Assembly (NCBI GenBank): GCA_038235275.1 | Contig: JBBSUC010000002.1 | Location: 62,001-126,000, forward strand | Origin: Persicitalea sp038235275 | GTDB taxonomy: Bacteria > Bacteroidota > Bacteroidia > Cytophagales > Spirosomataceae | Direction of reading: 5' to 3' | DNA: 64,000 bases | Part shown: positions 52,548 to 60,881 of the stretch, in pieces | Layout of the letters: the number at the start of each line of letters is the position of its first letter | Numbering within the stretch: position 1 is the stretch's first letter | The notes under the pieces: generated by a model | What the model saw: the letters and a program-made list of their open reading frames with translations, nothing else | Told to the model about the DNA's origin: nothing | Database searches by the model: none | Translations under genes and position numbers: made by a program

Positions 52548-53978
52548 TCAAAACCCAAAATAATCCTTCGCATTATTGTAGCTGATGTCCTGCACCATTT
52601 TACCCAGCCAGGGTAGATCGTTGGGCAATTCGCCGTTCTCGACGTCGGTACCGATGAGGTTGCAAAGGATACGGCGGAAATACTCGTGGCGCGGGTACGA
52701 TAAGAAGCTGCGCGAGTCGGTAAGCATGCCCACGAAGCGGCTGAGCAGCCCCATGTTCGAGAGCGTATTCATTTGTTTTTCCATACCATCCTTTTGATCC
52801 TGGTACCACCATCCCGAGCCAAACTGAATCTTGCCCGCCACGCTGCCGTCGTTGAAATTGCCGACCATCGTCGCGATCATCTCGTTATCGCCCGAATTAA
52901 GGTTGTAAAGGACGGTTTTGGCCAATTGGTCGGTCGAGTCGAGCTTGTCCATAAACTTTGAAAGTGCCTGCGCCTGGCTGAAATCGCCAATAGAGTCCCA
53001 GCCCGTGTCGGGGCCGAGAGTGCGCAAGGCCCGTGAGTTGTTGTTGCGCAGCGCCCCGAGGTGAAACTGCTGCGCCCAGCCCGTGGCGTGGTCCATCTTG
53101 GCCAGTTCATACAATAGCGTGGATTTGTAGGCATTCTGAGCGTCGTTATCGGGAACGCTGCCCGCCAGCGCCTGGGAGGCCGCGTCGTAGGCCGCTTGAT
53201 CGTCAAACTGCGTGGCGTAGATGTGTTCCAGACCGTGGTCAGAAAGGCGTCCGCCCATGCTGGCAAAGAATTCGTGGCGTTTTTGCAAAGCTTCCAGCAG
53301 GTCGTCGTAGCTGTCGTTACTGCTCAGGCCCGCCATTTGGCAGATTTTCACCACGTATTCGCGGTAAGCCGTCGGGTCGCTAATGGCCAGCATGGATTTA
53401 TCGGCCCGGAACGTGGGCAGCACCTTGACCTCGAAACCGCTGTCTTTAATAGCCTGATGGTGTTCCAGCGTATCGGTGGGGTCGTCGGTGGTGCAGACCA
53501 CCTTGACATTCATCTTCCGCAGCAGATTCCTGACGCTGTACTCAGGGCTGCTCAGCTTGGCGGAGCATTCTTCATAAATGTCCCGCGCCGAGTCGGAATT
53601 TAGAATCACGTCGATATCGAAATACCGCAACAGTTCCAGGTGCGTCCAGTGATAAAGTGGGTTGCGCATCGTATATGGGACCGTCGCTGCCCACTGCTCA
53701 AACTTCTCCCAATCGGAAGCATCACCCGTGCAATAGCGCTCATTAATCCCGTTGCTACGCATGGCCCGCCACTTGTAGTGGTCACCGTAAAGCCAGGCCT
53801 GCGTTATGTTTTCAAAAACCCTATCCTCCGCAATCTGATCGGGCGGTAGGTGAGAGTGATAGTCGATAATCGGCATTTCCTTGGCGTAGTCGTGGTACAG
53901 CCGTCGGGCGGTCTCATTCCGTAGCAGGAAATCCTCGTTAATAAAGGTCTTTTGGGTTTTGTGTTTTAATACAGTCAT
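52548..53978 (-). CDS. uxaC: glucuronate isomerase
   Basis: A 476-residue enzyme that converts glucuronate to fructuronate (or galacturonate to tagaturonate). YHSHLPPDQIAEDRVFENITQ near the start, DDPTDTLEHHQAIKDSGF in the middle and MLTDSRSFLSYPRHEYFRRI at the end match UxaC, including the metal-binding His pair in YHSHLP. Length is usual. It pairs with uxuA upstream on the same strand. Confidence 0.95.
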   Translation of the reverse strand: MTVLKHKTQKTFINEDFLLRNETARRLYHDYAKEMPIIDYHSHLPPDQIAEDRVFENITQAWLYGDHYKWRAMRSNGINERYCTGDASDWEKFEQWAATVPYTMRNPLYHWTHLELLRYFDIDVILNSDSARDIYEECSAKLSSPEYSVRNLLRKMNVKVVCTTDDPTDTLEHHQAIKDSGFEVKVLPTFRADKSMLAISDPTAYREYVVKICQMAGLSSNDSYDDLLEALQKRHEFFASMGGRLSDHGLEHIYATQFDDQAAYDAASQALAGSVPDNDAQNAYKSTLLYELAKMDHATGWAQQFHLGALRNNNSRALRTLGPDTGWDSIGDFSQAQALSKFMDKLDSTDQLAKTVLYNLNSGDNEMIATMVGNFNDGSVAGKIQFGSGWWYQDQKDGMEKQMNTLSNMGLLSRFVGMLTDSRSFLSYPRHEYFRRILCNLIGTDVENGELPNDLPWLGKMVQDISYNNAKDYFGF

Positions 53979-53985
53979 ATTTTTT

Positions 53986-54067
53986 AATTTTGAATGAGAG
54001 ATTGAGCCGCCCGCGCGGTTGTGAATATTTTTAATACTCTCAATCTCTCATTCTTTCATTTAAAATT
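53986..54067. repeat. palindromic interspersed repeat with GC-rich loop
   Basis: GAATGAGAGATTGAG (53992-54006) pairs perfectly with CTCAATCTCTCATTC (54039-54053); the flanks AATTTT and AAAATT extend the symmetry. The loop holds the 15-mer also found at 34211. The element fills the 77-nt gap between uxaC and uxuA. Confidence 0.85.
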
Positions 54068-55252
54068 AGAACCTCTCTCAATCCCCATCATCAGCCCCCG
54101 TAACTCCGCCAAACCGCGCAGGCGTCCGATGGCCGTGTAGCCGGGGTTGGTACGCTTGGTGGCGGTGAGGTCGTCGAGCATGCGGTGGCCGTGGTCGGGA
54201 CGGAACGGCAGACCCAGGTCGGCGCGGCCAGCGTCTTTTCTTTTGTTTTGTTCTTGCAAAAGGGCGCGCATCACGCCGTACATGTCCACGTCTCCTTCTA
54301 GGTGGTTAGCTTCCTGAAAACTTCCGTCAGCGTCGCGCTGTGTGGCCCGCAGGTGGACGAAATGAATCCGCCTTCCCAGTCGCTCCACCATGCCAACCAG
54401 GTCGTTGTCGGCCCGCACGCCGTAGGAACCCGTGCAGAAACACAGGCCGTTGGCCATCACGTCGCAGCTTTCCAGCAGCGCGGCGGCGTCCTTTTCGGTG
54501 CTTACCACGCGGGGCAAACCCATAATCGGATAAGGCGGATCATCGGGATGAATCGACAACCGAACGCCTGCTTCCTGCGCAACGGGGGCAATTTCGTTAA
54601 TAAATTGATAAAGATGCTTTCTGAGTTCCGCGTCGCCGATGGAGTCGTAGGTCGCCAGCACGTCGCGGAATTCTTCGACGGTAAAGCTCTCCTCCGAACC
54701 AGGCAGTCCGGCAATGACGTTGCGCGTCAGCCGGTTGACACTTTCCTCATCGGCCTGATCGAGCCATGCTTTGGCTTGCGTTTGCTGTGCTTCGGAGTAA
54801 GAAGTCAGCGCGCTTTTTCTTTCTAAAATATGAAGTTCAAAAGCGGCGAACTGCGTGGCGTCGAAGCGCAGTCCCGTGGAACCATCGGGCATGGGGGCAT
54901 CCAGGTCGGTGCGGGTCCAGTCCAGCACGGGCATAAAGTTATAGCAGACTGTGTCGATGCCGCTTTTGCCCAAGTTATCAATAGACTCCTTATATTTCTC
55001 GATGTATTCTTTGAAATTCCCGGTGCGGGTCTTGATCGCTTCGTGAACGGGAATACTTTCCACTACCGACCAGTTCAGACCTGATGCCTCGACGATCGCT
55101 TTGCGTTTTTCTATTTCCGCCACGCTCCAAACTTCACCGTTGGGAATATGATGCAAGGCTGTTACGACGCCCGTCGCACCCGCCTGACGCACGTCCGCCA
55201 GCGAAACCGGATCATTCGGCCCGAACCAGCGCCATGTTTCTTGAAGAGGCAT
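54056..55252 (-). CDS. uxuA: mannonate dehydratase
   Basis: A 398-residue TIM-barrel enzyme that dehydrates mannonate to 2-keto-3-deoxygluconate. WRWFGPNDPVSLADVRQAGATGVVTALHHIPNGEVW starts the protein in family style, and SIHPDDPPYPIMGLPRVVS and FCTGSYGVRADNDL hold the metal ligands; RPDHGHRMLDD is the end signature. Expected partner of UxaC; the oxidoreductase UxuB is not in the window. Confidence 0.96.
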   Translation of the reverse strand: MPLQETWRWFGPNDPVSLADVRQAGATGVVTALHHIPNGEVWSVAEIEKRKAIVEASGLNWSVVESIPVHEAIKTRTGNFKEYIEKYKESIDNLGKSGIDTVCYNFMPVLDWTRTDLDAPMPDGSTGLRFDATQFAAFELHILERKSALTSYSEAQQTQAKAWLDQADEESVNRLTRNVIAGLPGSEESFTVEEFRDVLATYDSIGDAELRKHLYQFINEIAPVAQEAGVRLSIHPDDPPYPIMGLPRVVSTEKDAAALLESCDVMANGLCFCTGSYGVRADNDLVGMVERLGRRIHFVHLRATQRDADGSFQEANHLEGDVDMYGVMRALLQEQNKRKDAGRADLGLPFRPDHGHRMLDDLTATKRTNPGYTAIGRLRGLAELRGLMMGIERGSNFK

Positions 55253-55369
55253 TTTTCGTTAAATGAATTATTAGTTTTTGGGTTAAAAGGTCATGGGTTC
55301 GCGGCCTATACTCATTATAATAAGTTTTATCAGGAATGAAAACCTGCTATCCACAGAGTAAAAGAAGCC

Positions 55370-55402
55370 CTTAACCTTTAACCATTTAACCATTTAACCC
55401 TT
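55370..55402. repeat. intergenic TTAACC-type tandem words
   Basis: CCTTTAACCATTTAACCATT and neighbouring words give five loose copies of TTTAACC; similar to 30890-30915. Confidence 0.55.
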
Positions 55403-55440
55403 ACCCATTAGACAAATTCTTTCCAAATGGAAAACCGTTG

Positions 55441-56055
55441 CTAAGCCACGAGTCGATTCTCCGGCACCCGCTCCCGAAGCACTTTGAGCGCGCGGCCCAT
55501 CTGGGTTTCGACAGTTTTGATCGAGATTTTGAGTTGTTCGGCTATTTCGCGGTAGCGCAGGCCCTGTTCACGGCTGAGGCGAAAAATGAGTTGGCATTGA
55601 CGCGGCAGGTCGCTAATGTGGCCTTCGACCCGGTCGTAGAATTCGTTGAAAACCATCTCATCCGCCGGGGAGTAGTGGTCGGCGTAGGCAGGGTTCCACT
55701 GGATGCTTTCCAGCGGCTCGCGCTCATACACGCGGTGCAGTTTGAGTTTCAGGTAGTCGAGGGCCTGGTTGCGGACGGCTCGGTAGATGTACGCCTCAAA
55801 GGAAGTGTGCACCTCGATCTGGTCGCGGTTTTTCCAAAGCTTTACAAATACGTCGGCCACCACTTCTTCGGCGACTTCGCGCCCTGCCACCACGCGCATC
55901 GCGTAGGTACAAAGGGGATAATAATAACGGGTAAACAACTCGCGGTAAGCGACATAATCGCCTTCCTGTACCACCTTTTTGAATAGAACCTCCATTTTGC
56001 TGGGACAGAGAGGCGGGTGAGTAACGTTTTTCTTGAGTAAAGCAGGATTCATCAT
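55441..56055 (-). CDS. ECF-type RNA polymerase sigma factor
   Basis: A 204-residue sigma-70-family factor. Region 2 is YRELFTRYYYPLCTYAMRVVAG..AEEVVADVFVKLWKNR, region 4 is LPRQCQLIFRLSREQGLRYREIAEQLKISIKTVETQMGRALK. It belongs to the Bacteroidota expansion group that normally pairs with a FecR anti-sigma factor, but no FecR or SusC/D lies beside it. The frame is open to 56142, but the double ATG at 56055-56050 fits the family start. Confidence 0.88.
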   Translation of the reverse strand: MMNPALLKKNVTHPPLCPSKMEVLFKKVVQEGDYVAYRELFTRYYYPLCTYAMRVVAGREVAEEVVADVFVKLWKNRDQIEVHTSFEAYIYRAVRNQALDYLKLKLHRVYEREPLESIQWNPAYADHYSPADEMVFNEFYDRVEGHISDLPRQCQLIFRLSREQGLRYREIAEQLKISIKTVETQMGRALKVLRERVPENRLVA

Positions 56056-56157
56056 AGGTATGATCAGGAATAGAACTTTTTTAGGAAATAGGTAATTGCG
56101 TGAAATAGTACGATTGCGCGATTTCGTTGGAAGATTACGCATAGGTTCAGCGATTCA

Positions 56158-56186
56158 CAAAATTACATCTTGAAAAAGCGCAACAA
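56158..56186 (-). promoter_or_regulatory. candidate promoter of the ECF sigma gene
   Basis: On the minus strand TAATTTTG (56165-56158) is a perfect TAnnTTTG box with TTG 18 nt upstream (56186-56184). Confidence 0.55.
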
Positions 56187-56195
56187 TTTTACGCA

Positions 56196-56243
56196 ACCGT
56201 TCCCGGTACCGTTCCCGAAACTCTTCCATTTTCCGGGAATTGT
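56196..56243. promoter_or_regulatory. repeated ACCGTTCCCG half-sites, candidate operator
   Basis: ACCGTTCCCG occurs at 56196-56205 and 56208-56217 and an inverted CGGGAATTGT at 56234-56243. The sites lie in the 284-nt divergent region between the ECF sigma gene and the lacI-type gene. Confidence 0.45.
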
Positions 56244-56339
56244 TGTTTTTGTGGTATTTTGCAGAAAATAATTGTGGCAAAAAACTGCGAGTATTGCCAA
56301 AATCAATTGTATTTTTTTAAGAAAATCACTGAATGATCT

Positions 56340-57416
56340 ATGGGAAAAACCTCCGTCACTATTAAGGAAATTGCGCGTCAGTTGGGAATTTCCAAATCCA
56401 CCGTTTCACGGGCCCTGCGGGATAGTTCCGAGATCAGCGAAGCCACCAAGGCGCGGGTCATCGAGTTGGCAAGGAGACTCAATTACTCACCCAACCCAAT
56501 CGCTCTCAGCCTGTTAAATAATCAAACCCACACCATTGGCATCATCGTACCGGACATCGACAACCCGTTTTTCTCCACGGCTATCAGCGGAGTAGAAGAC
56601 GTGGCCTACAGTCGGGGCTATCACGTGATGATTTACCAAAGTCACGAGTCTTACGAGCGTGAAAAGGCCGATGTGCGGCACATCGCCGACCGCCGCGCCG
56701 ACGGCCTGATTGTGTCCGTCGCCAGCCAGTCGATGCAGCACGATCATTTTATCAATTTGCAGGAGGTCGGTATCCCCATCGTTTTTTTCGATCGGGCCAG
56801 CAACGAAGTCCAGACCCACAAGGTGCTGGTGGATGACTACGCCGGAGCGTTTTCCGGAACCGAGCATTTGATCGAGCAAGGCTGCCGTAAAATCGCCCAC
56901 GTTGCTGGCCCCATGAGCCTGGCCATCAGCCGAAACCGCTACAATGGCTACCGCGACGCCCTGCGTAAGCACAAGCTGCCTCAGCGCGAGGAGTGGGTGG
57001 TGGAAGCACAATACAACCAGTCCGAAGGCACCGAGCGGGCCTACCAACTCATGGCCCTGCGTGAGCGCCCCGACGCCATTTTCGCCGCCAGCGACCGCAT
57101 TGCCATTGGCGTCCACTGGGCACTGCGTCAACTCGGCTACCGAATGCCCGATGATGTGGCGCTGCTGGGATTCTCGGATTTAGGGGTGTCGGTACTGCTC
57201 GATCCACCGTTGAGTTCGGTAGCGCAGCCCTCTTTTGAAATGGGTCGCCAGGCCGCCGAGCTGCTTCTCGAACTAATTGAAAGCAAAAATACCCCAGTCA
57301 CTTACGAGACCAGGGTACTAAAAACCAATTTGGAGATGCGGGGATCGACTTTGAAAATTACCGCTCCAACCGTTCCAGCTTCCGCTGAAACTCCCGGAGG
57401 ATCTTATCCTTCATAG
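56340..57416 (+). CDS. LacI-family transcriptional regulator
   Basis: A 358-residue repressor. The HTH is ITIKEIARQLGISKSTVSRAL-like at residues about 7-27 (VTIKEIARQLGISKS TVSRA), then the hinge NYSPNPIALSL and the periplasmic-binding-type sugar sensor (IGIIVPDIDNPFFS, GFSDLGVS). The C-terminal tail after LEMRGSTLK is about 16 residues longer than usual and runs into the 3' end of the convergent DUF349 gene (59-nt overlap), which suggests loss of an original stop. Close to uxaC and uxuA, so a hexuronate-responsive regulator is likely. Confidence 0.9.
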   Translation: MGKTSVTIKEIARQLGISKSTVSRALRDSSEISEATKARVIELARRLNYSPNPIALSLLNNQTHTIGIIVPDIDNPFFSTAISGVEDVAYSRGYHVMIYQSHESYEREKADVRHIADRRADGLIVSVASQSMQHDHFINLQEVGIPIVFFDRASNEVQTHKVLVDDYAGAFSGTEHLIEQGCRKIAHVAGPMSLAISRNRYNGYRDALRKHKLPQREEWVVEAQYNQSEGTERAYQLMALRERPDAIFAASDRIAIGVHWALRQLGYRMPDDVALLGFSDLGVSVLLDPPLSSVAQPSFEMGRQAAELLLELIESKNTPVTYETRVLKTNLEMRGSTLKITAPTVPASAETPGGSYPS

Positions 57417-58629
57417 CAACCTTACGCTTCTGGATGTTAAGCCGTCCTTGCAGGCGCTTATCTTGCTCCTCGTCCCCGGTCAGACTGCGCTCCACGTCGA
57501 GTGTCGCCATGTCCAGGTCACTTTTCTCGCGGCTTACCAGCCACTCCATCTCCCGAATTTGGGCGCGGAGTTGTTCTTCTTCGCTTTTTAGGTCAAAGGC
57601 CGGGTACTTGCGGCTGATGACGCGGGCCAGGTAGCTCAGCTCGAATATTTTATCGCAGGTCGAGCGGAATCGGTCGTTCAGTTCCCGGTCCGATTGCCGG
57701 TAGGGAATCCTGATATCTTTCCACTTGCTGAGCAGTACTTTGGCCTTCTCAGAGGCCGTGATGATGTCGTCGTTTTTCAGGGCGTCCTCGGCCTCGACCA
57801 GTAGCTTGCGCTGCTGACCGATGCGCGGGTCTTCGCGGTTTTCCGGCTGAATCCCCTTGTATTCGTTGTATTTATCGTAAAAAAGCTTAAAGAAGTGGCG
57901 GTAAGCTTTGTTGATTTTAAAAAACTTCTTGGGGGGTAATTCACCCTGGGCGTTCCACTCCTTACGGATATCGCGGGCCTGCTTATAGGATTCGTCCAAA
58001 TCCCTGCTCCACGAGAGTTGCTTGACGCGCTTAATGAGCTTCTCATATTCGTCCACCTTGGCCTGCATGATTTTGTTCTGCTCGGCGAAAAATTCGCGGC
58101 GGCGGTGGAAAAAATCGTCCAGCACGGTTTGGAACTGCGTGTCCACATCTTCCTGAAACTCGTTGTCCACGGGGCCCGTCCTGATCCATTTGTCTTTTAC
58201 TTCCTGCACGGCCTCGGTGGCGGCCGTCCAATCCTCGATGGCGGTGGCTTCTTTAGCGTCCTCGATTAACGCCCGCTTAATTTCCAGATTCTTGGCCTGA
58301 TTCACCAGAATCAGGCCCGTAAGGTAATCCTCGGCCTTATCCAGCTTTTCCAGCAGCGGAATGAAGTTGCCGATGGCGTCGAAGCCAATCAGTTTCCGGC
58401 GGAGTTGGGTGAGTTTTGTGAGGTAGGATCCCTTATTTTGGGCTTCCTCGATGTCTTTTTCGAGGGTATCTACTTTTACTTTGGCAATAGTGAAGCGGTT
58501 CTTGAAGTAGTCAATCGCTTCCTGTTCCGTCCTTTTCACCTCGCCGATCTGACGGTCGGCATTGCCGAGGTAACCTTTCAAAAATACTTTGCCATCTTTA
58601 ACGTAGCCGTATTCTTCCTTTTCTTCCAT
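57358..58629 (-). CDS. DUF349 domain protein
   Basis: A 423-residue, charged, mostly helical cytoplasmic protein of repeated DUF349 units (for example DNEFQEDVDTQFQTVLDDFFHRRREFFAEQN, then ELPPKKFFKINKAYRHFFKLFYDKYNEYK, and RELNDRFRSTCDKIF), ending in a coiled coil. In this phylum it is single and well kept; role not known. Start ATG 58629. Confidence 0.9.
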   Translation of the reverse strand: MEEKEEYGYVKDGKVFLKGYLGNADRQIGEVKRTEQEAIDYFKNRFTIAKVKVDTLEKDIEEAQNKGSYLTKLTQLRRKLIGFDAIGNFIPLLEKLDKAEDYLTGLILVNQAKNLEIKRALIEDAKEATAIEDWTAATEAVQEVKDKWIRTGPVDNEFQEDVDTQFQTVLDDFFHRRREFFAEQNKIMQAKVDEYEKLIKRVKQLSWSRDLDESYKQARDIRKEWNAQGELPPKKFFKINKAYRHFFKLFYDKYNEYKGIQPENREDPRIGQQRKLLVEAEDALKNDDIITASEKAKVLLSKWKDIRIPYRQSDRELNDRFRSTCDKIFELSYLARVISRKYPAFDLKSEEEQLRAQIREMEWLVSREKSDLDMATLDVERSLTGDEEQDKRLQGRLNIQKRKVAMKDKILREFQRKLERLER

Positions 58630-58826
58630 GACTTTACTTTTTATCTGCTTAGTTGGTGGGTTTAGTTATTCAGGAAACTCAGTTTATGCTCAAATCTCCT
58701 CTATTTTAGGGGTTTCAAATTACTGGATATAAGAATTTTAATAGAATTCAATATTCGTAATCCACGTTCCGGCGTCCATGTATGGGCTTTATTGGCGATA
58801 TTTGCCAAATACAAATTAACTAAAAA

Positions 58827-60494
58827 ATGGCCAACGAAACCATAATTTTCTCAATGTCCGGCGTCAGCAAGATCATTCCGCCCAACCGCCACATCCTTAA
58901 AAACATTTATCTTTCCTTCTTTTATGGCGCCAAAATCGGCGTCCTAGGCCTGAATGGCTCCGGCAAATCCACACTGCTGCGCATCATTGCGGGCCTCGAC
59001 AAGAGTTACCAGGGTGAGGTCGTGTTCTCGCCCGGCTACTCCGCCGGGATGCTCGAACAGGAACCCCAACTCGACCCCACAAAAACCGTGCGGGAAGTGG
59101 TGGAGGAGGGCGTGCAGGAGATTGTGGACCTGCTCAAAGAGTTCGATCAGATCAACGAAGCCTTCGGCGACGCCGACGCGGATTTCGACAAACTCCTCGA
59201 ACGTCAGGGCGAGGTACAGGAAAAACTCGACCACGCCGACGCCTGGAACCTCGACAACCGCCTGGAAGTGGCCATGGACGCCCTGCGCTGTCCGCCATCG
59301 GACCAGTCGGTCGCTAACCTGTCGGGTGGTGAAAAGCGCCGCGTGGCCCTTTGCCGCTTACTTTTACAACAACCCGACGTCCTCCTCCTTGACGAACCGA
59401 CCAACCATCTCGACGCCGAGAGCGTGCTGTGGCTGGAAGAACACCTGCGGCAGTACAAGGGTACGGTCATCGCCGTGACCCACGACCGCTACTTCCTCGA
59501 CAACGTGGCGGGCTGGATTTTGGAACTCGACCGCGGCGAGGGTATTCCGTGGAAAGGCAACTACACCTCGTGGCTGGAACAGAAGCAGGAACGTCTTCAA
59601 AAGGAAGAAAAGCAAGAATCGAAGCGACAAAAGACGCTGCAACGCGAATTGGAGTGGGTCAGGATGTCCCCCAAGGCGCGGCAAGCTAAGTCGAAGGCCC
59701 GCCTCGGTGCCTACGAGAAAATGCTTGGAGAAGACGCCAAAGAGAAAGAAAACAAGCTGGAACTCTTCATCCCGCCCGGCCCGCGCCTGGGCAACAAGGT
59801 GATCGAGGCCAACAATATTATGATGGCCTACGGCGACAAACTCCTTTACGACAACCTGAACTTCGCCCTGCCGCCCGCCGGTATCGTGGGCATCATCGGC
59901 CCGAACGGCGCGGGAAAAACGACGCTATTCAAACTCATCACCGGACAACTGGAACCTTTGAAGGGAGGTTTCGAGGTCGGTGAAACCGTGCAGTGGGCCT
60001 ATGTGGACCAGGAACACGACAACCTCGATCCCAACAAAACGGTGTACCAGATCATTTCGGAAGGCAACGAGTGGGTTATGCTGGGCGGCAAGCAGGTCAA
60101 CGCCCGCGCCTACGTCAGCAAGTTCAATTTTGCGGGTTCCGACCAGGAGAAGAAAGTCGGCAACCTGTCGGGCGGCGAGCGCAACCGCGTTCACCTGGCC
60201 ATGACGCTAAAAGAAGGCGGCAACCTGCTCCTGCTCGACGAGCCGACCAACGACCTGGACATCAACACGCTCCGCGCCCTGGAAGAGGGTCTCGAGAATT
60301 TCGCGGGCTGCGCCGTAGTCATCACCCACGACCGCTGGTTCCTCGACCGCGTGGCCACCCACATCCTGGCCTTCGAGGGTGACTCGCAAGCCTACTGGTT
60401 CGAAGGCAATTTTTCGGAATACGAAGAAAACCGCAAAAAGCGGCTGGGCGCGGACGCCACGCCGAAGCGGATTAAGTACCGGAAGCTGGCGTGA
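58827..60494 (+). CDS. ettA: ABC-F translational throttle EttA
   Basis: A 555-residue soluble ABC-F protein with two ATPase modules. Module one: GLNGSGKST, LSGGEKRRVAL, LLLDEPTNHLD; module two: GPNGAGKTT, LSGGERNRVHL, LLLDEPTNDLD; the linker is basic (QKEEKQESKRQKTLQ). The first module holds the arm-like insertion typical of EttA, which binds the ribosomal E site and senses ATP/ADP. ATG 58827. Confidence 0.93.
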   Translation: MANETIIFSMSGVSKIIPPNRHILKNIYLSFFYGAKIGVLGLNGSGKSTLLRIIAGLDKSYQGEVVFSPGYSAGMLEQEPQLDPTKTVREVVEEGVQEIVDLLKEFDQINEAFGDADADFDKLLERQGEVQEKLDHADAWNLDNRLEVAMDALRCPPSDQSVANLSGGEKRRVALCRLLLQQPDVLLLDEPTNHLDAESVLWLEEHLRQYKGTVIAVTHDRYFLDNVAGWILELDRGEGIPWKGNYTSWLEQKQERLQKEEKQESKRQKTLQRELEWVRMSPKARQAKSKARLGAYEKMLGEDAKEKENKLELFIPPGPRLGNKVIEANNIMMAYGDKLLYDNLNFALPPAGIVGIIGPNGAGKTTLFKLITGQLEPLKGGFEVGETVQWAYVDQEHDNLDPNKTVYQIISEGNEWVMLGGKQVNARAYVSKFNFAGSDQEKKVGNLSGGERNRVHLAMTLKEGGNLLLLDEPTNDLDINTLRALEEGLENFAGCAVVITHDRWFLDRVATHILAFEGDSQAYWFEGNFSEYEENRKKRLGADATPKRIKYRKLA

Positions 60495-60497
60495 TGT

Positions 60498-60553
60498 GTG
60501 TTACGGGCGTCCCGCCCGTTTTTGTCCGACAAAGGGCGGGACGCCCGTAACAC
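60498..60553. repeat. 20-bp perfect inverted repeat, REP-like terminator
   Basis: GTGTTACGGGCGTCCCGCCC (60498-60517) pairs with its reverse complement at 60534-60553. The 16-nt loop contains the smaller TTTGT/ACAAA pair, and CTTTTTA follows, so it can serve as the ettA terminator; the composition is like mobile REP elements. Confidence 0.85.
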
Positions 60554-60573
60554 CTTTTTAAACCCTAACAACC

Positions 60574-60800
60574 ATGTGCACCTACAAAAACACGATCACT
60601 CTCGGAGAAGGCAAGCGCAGCGGCAAACCATGCATTCGAGAAATACGCATCACAGTAGCGGACATCTTGCGCTGGCTGGTCTCCGATATAAGTATCGAGG
60701 AAATCTTGGAGGATTTTCCTGAACTAAGGAAGATATTTTGATCGCTTTGGAGTTTTCAGCAACTCAGCATCGTCGCACTTTCTTTGATGCGACAGCATGA
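60574..60800 (+). pseudogene. frameshifted DUF433 antitoxin-like gene
   Basis: From ATG 60574 the frame reads MCTYKNTITLGEGKRSGKP, then CIREIRITVADILRWLVSD and ISIEEILEDFPEL, a normal DUF433 start, then stops at 60741. A shift of one base near 60727 restores EDILIALEFSATQHRRTFFDATA, the expected family end, up to TGA 60798-60800. So a single-base deletion has split the gene. The stop overlaps the next ATG as ATGA, exactly as in the intact pair at 37172-37713. Confidence 0.82.
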
Positions 60801-60844
60801 AATTATTGGTCGATCAGAATATTTCTTATCGTCTTACTTGCTGA
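60797..60844 (+). pseudogene. N-terminal stub of a DUF5615 PIN-like toxin gene
   Basis: ATG 60797 gives MKLLVDQNISYRLTC then TGA. The first 13 residues are the metal-site start of DUF5615 proteins (compare MKVLLDENIDVRF at 37387); the other about 95 residues are missing. The gene was cut by a deletion or replacement. Confidence 0.78.
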
Positions 60845-60881
60845 CACTGATTTGCAATCAGGAATGCAACACTTCGCGTTT

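Noticed and set aside
55370..55402. CRISPR-like spaced repeats
   Set aside because: Units are 7 nt, loose and without spacers; no cas genes nearby.
57345..57416. Possible fusion of LacI with a functional tail
   Set aside because: The tail is just antisense of DUF349 and Pro/Ser-rich; stop loss is simpler.
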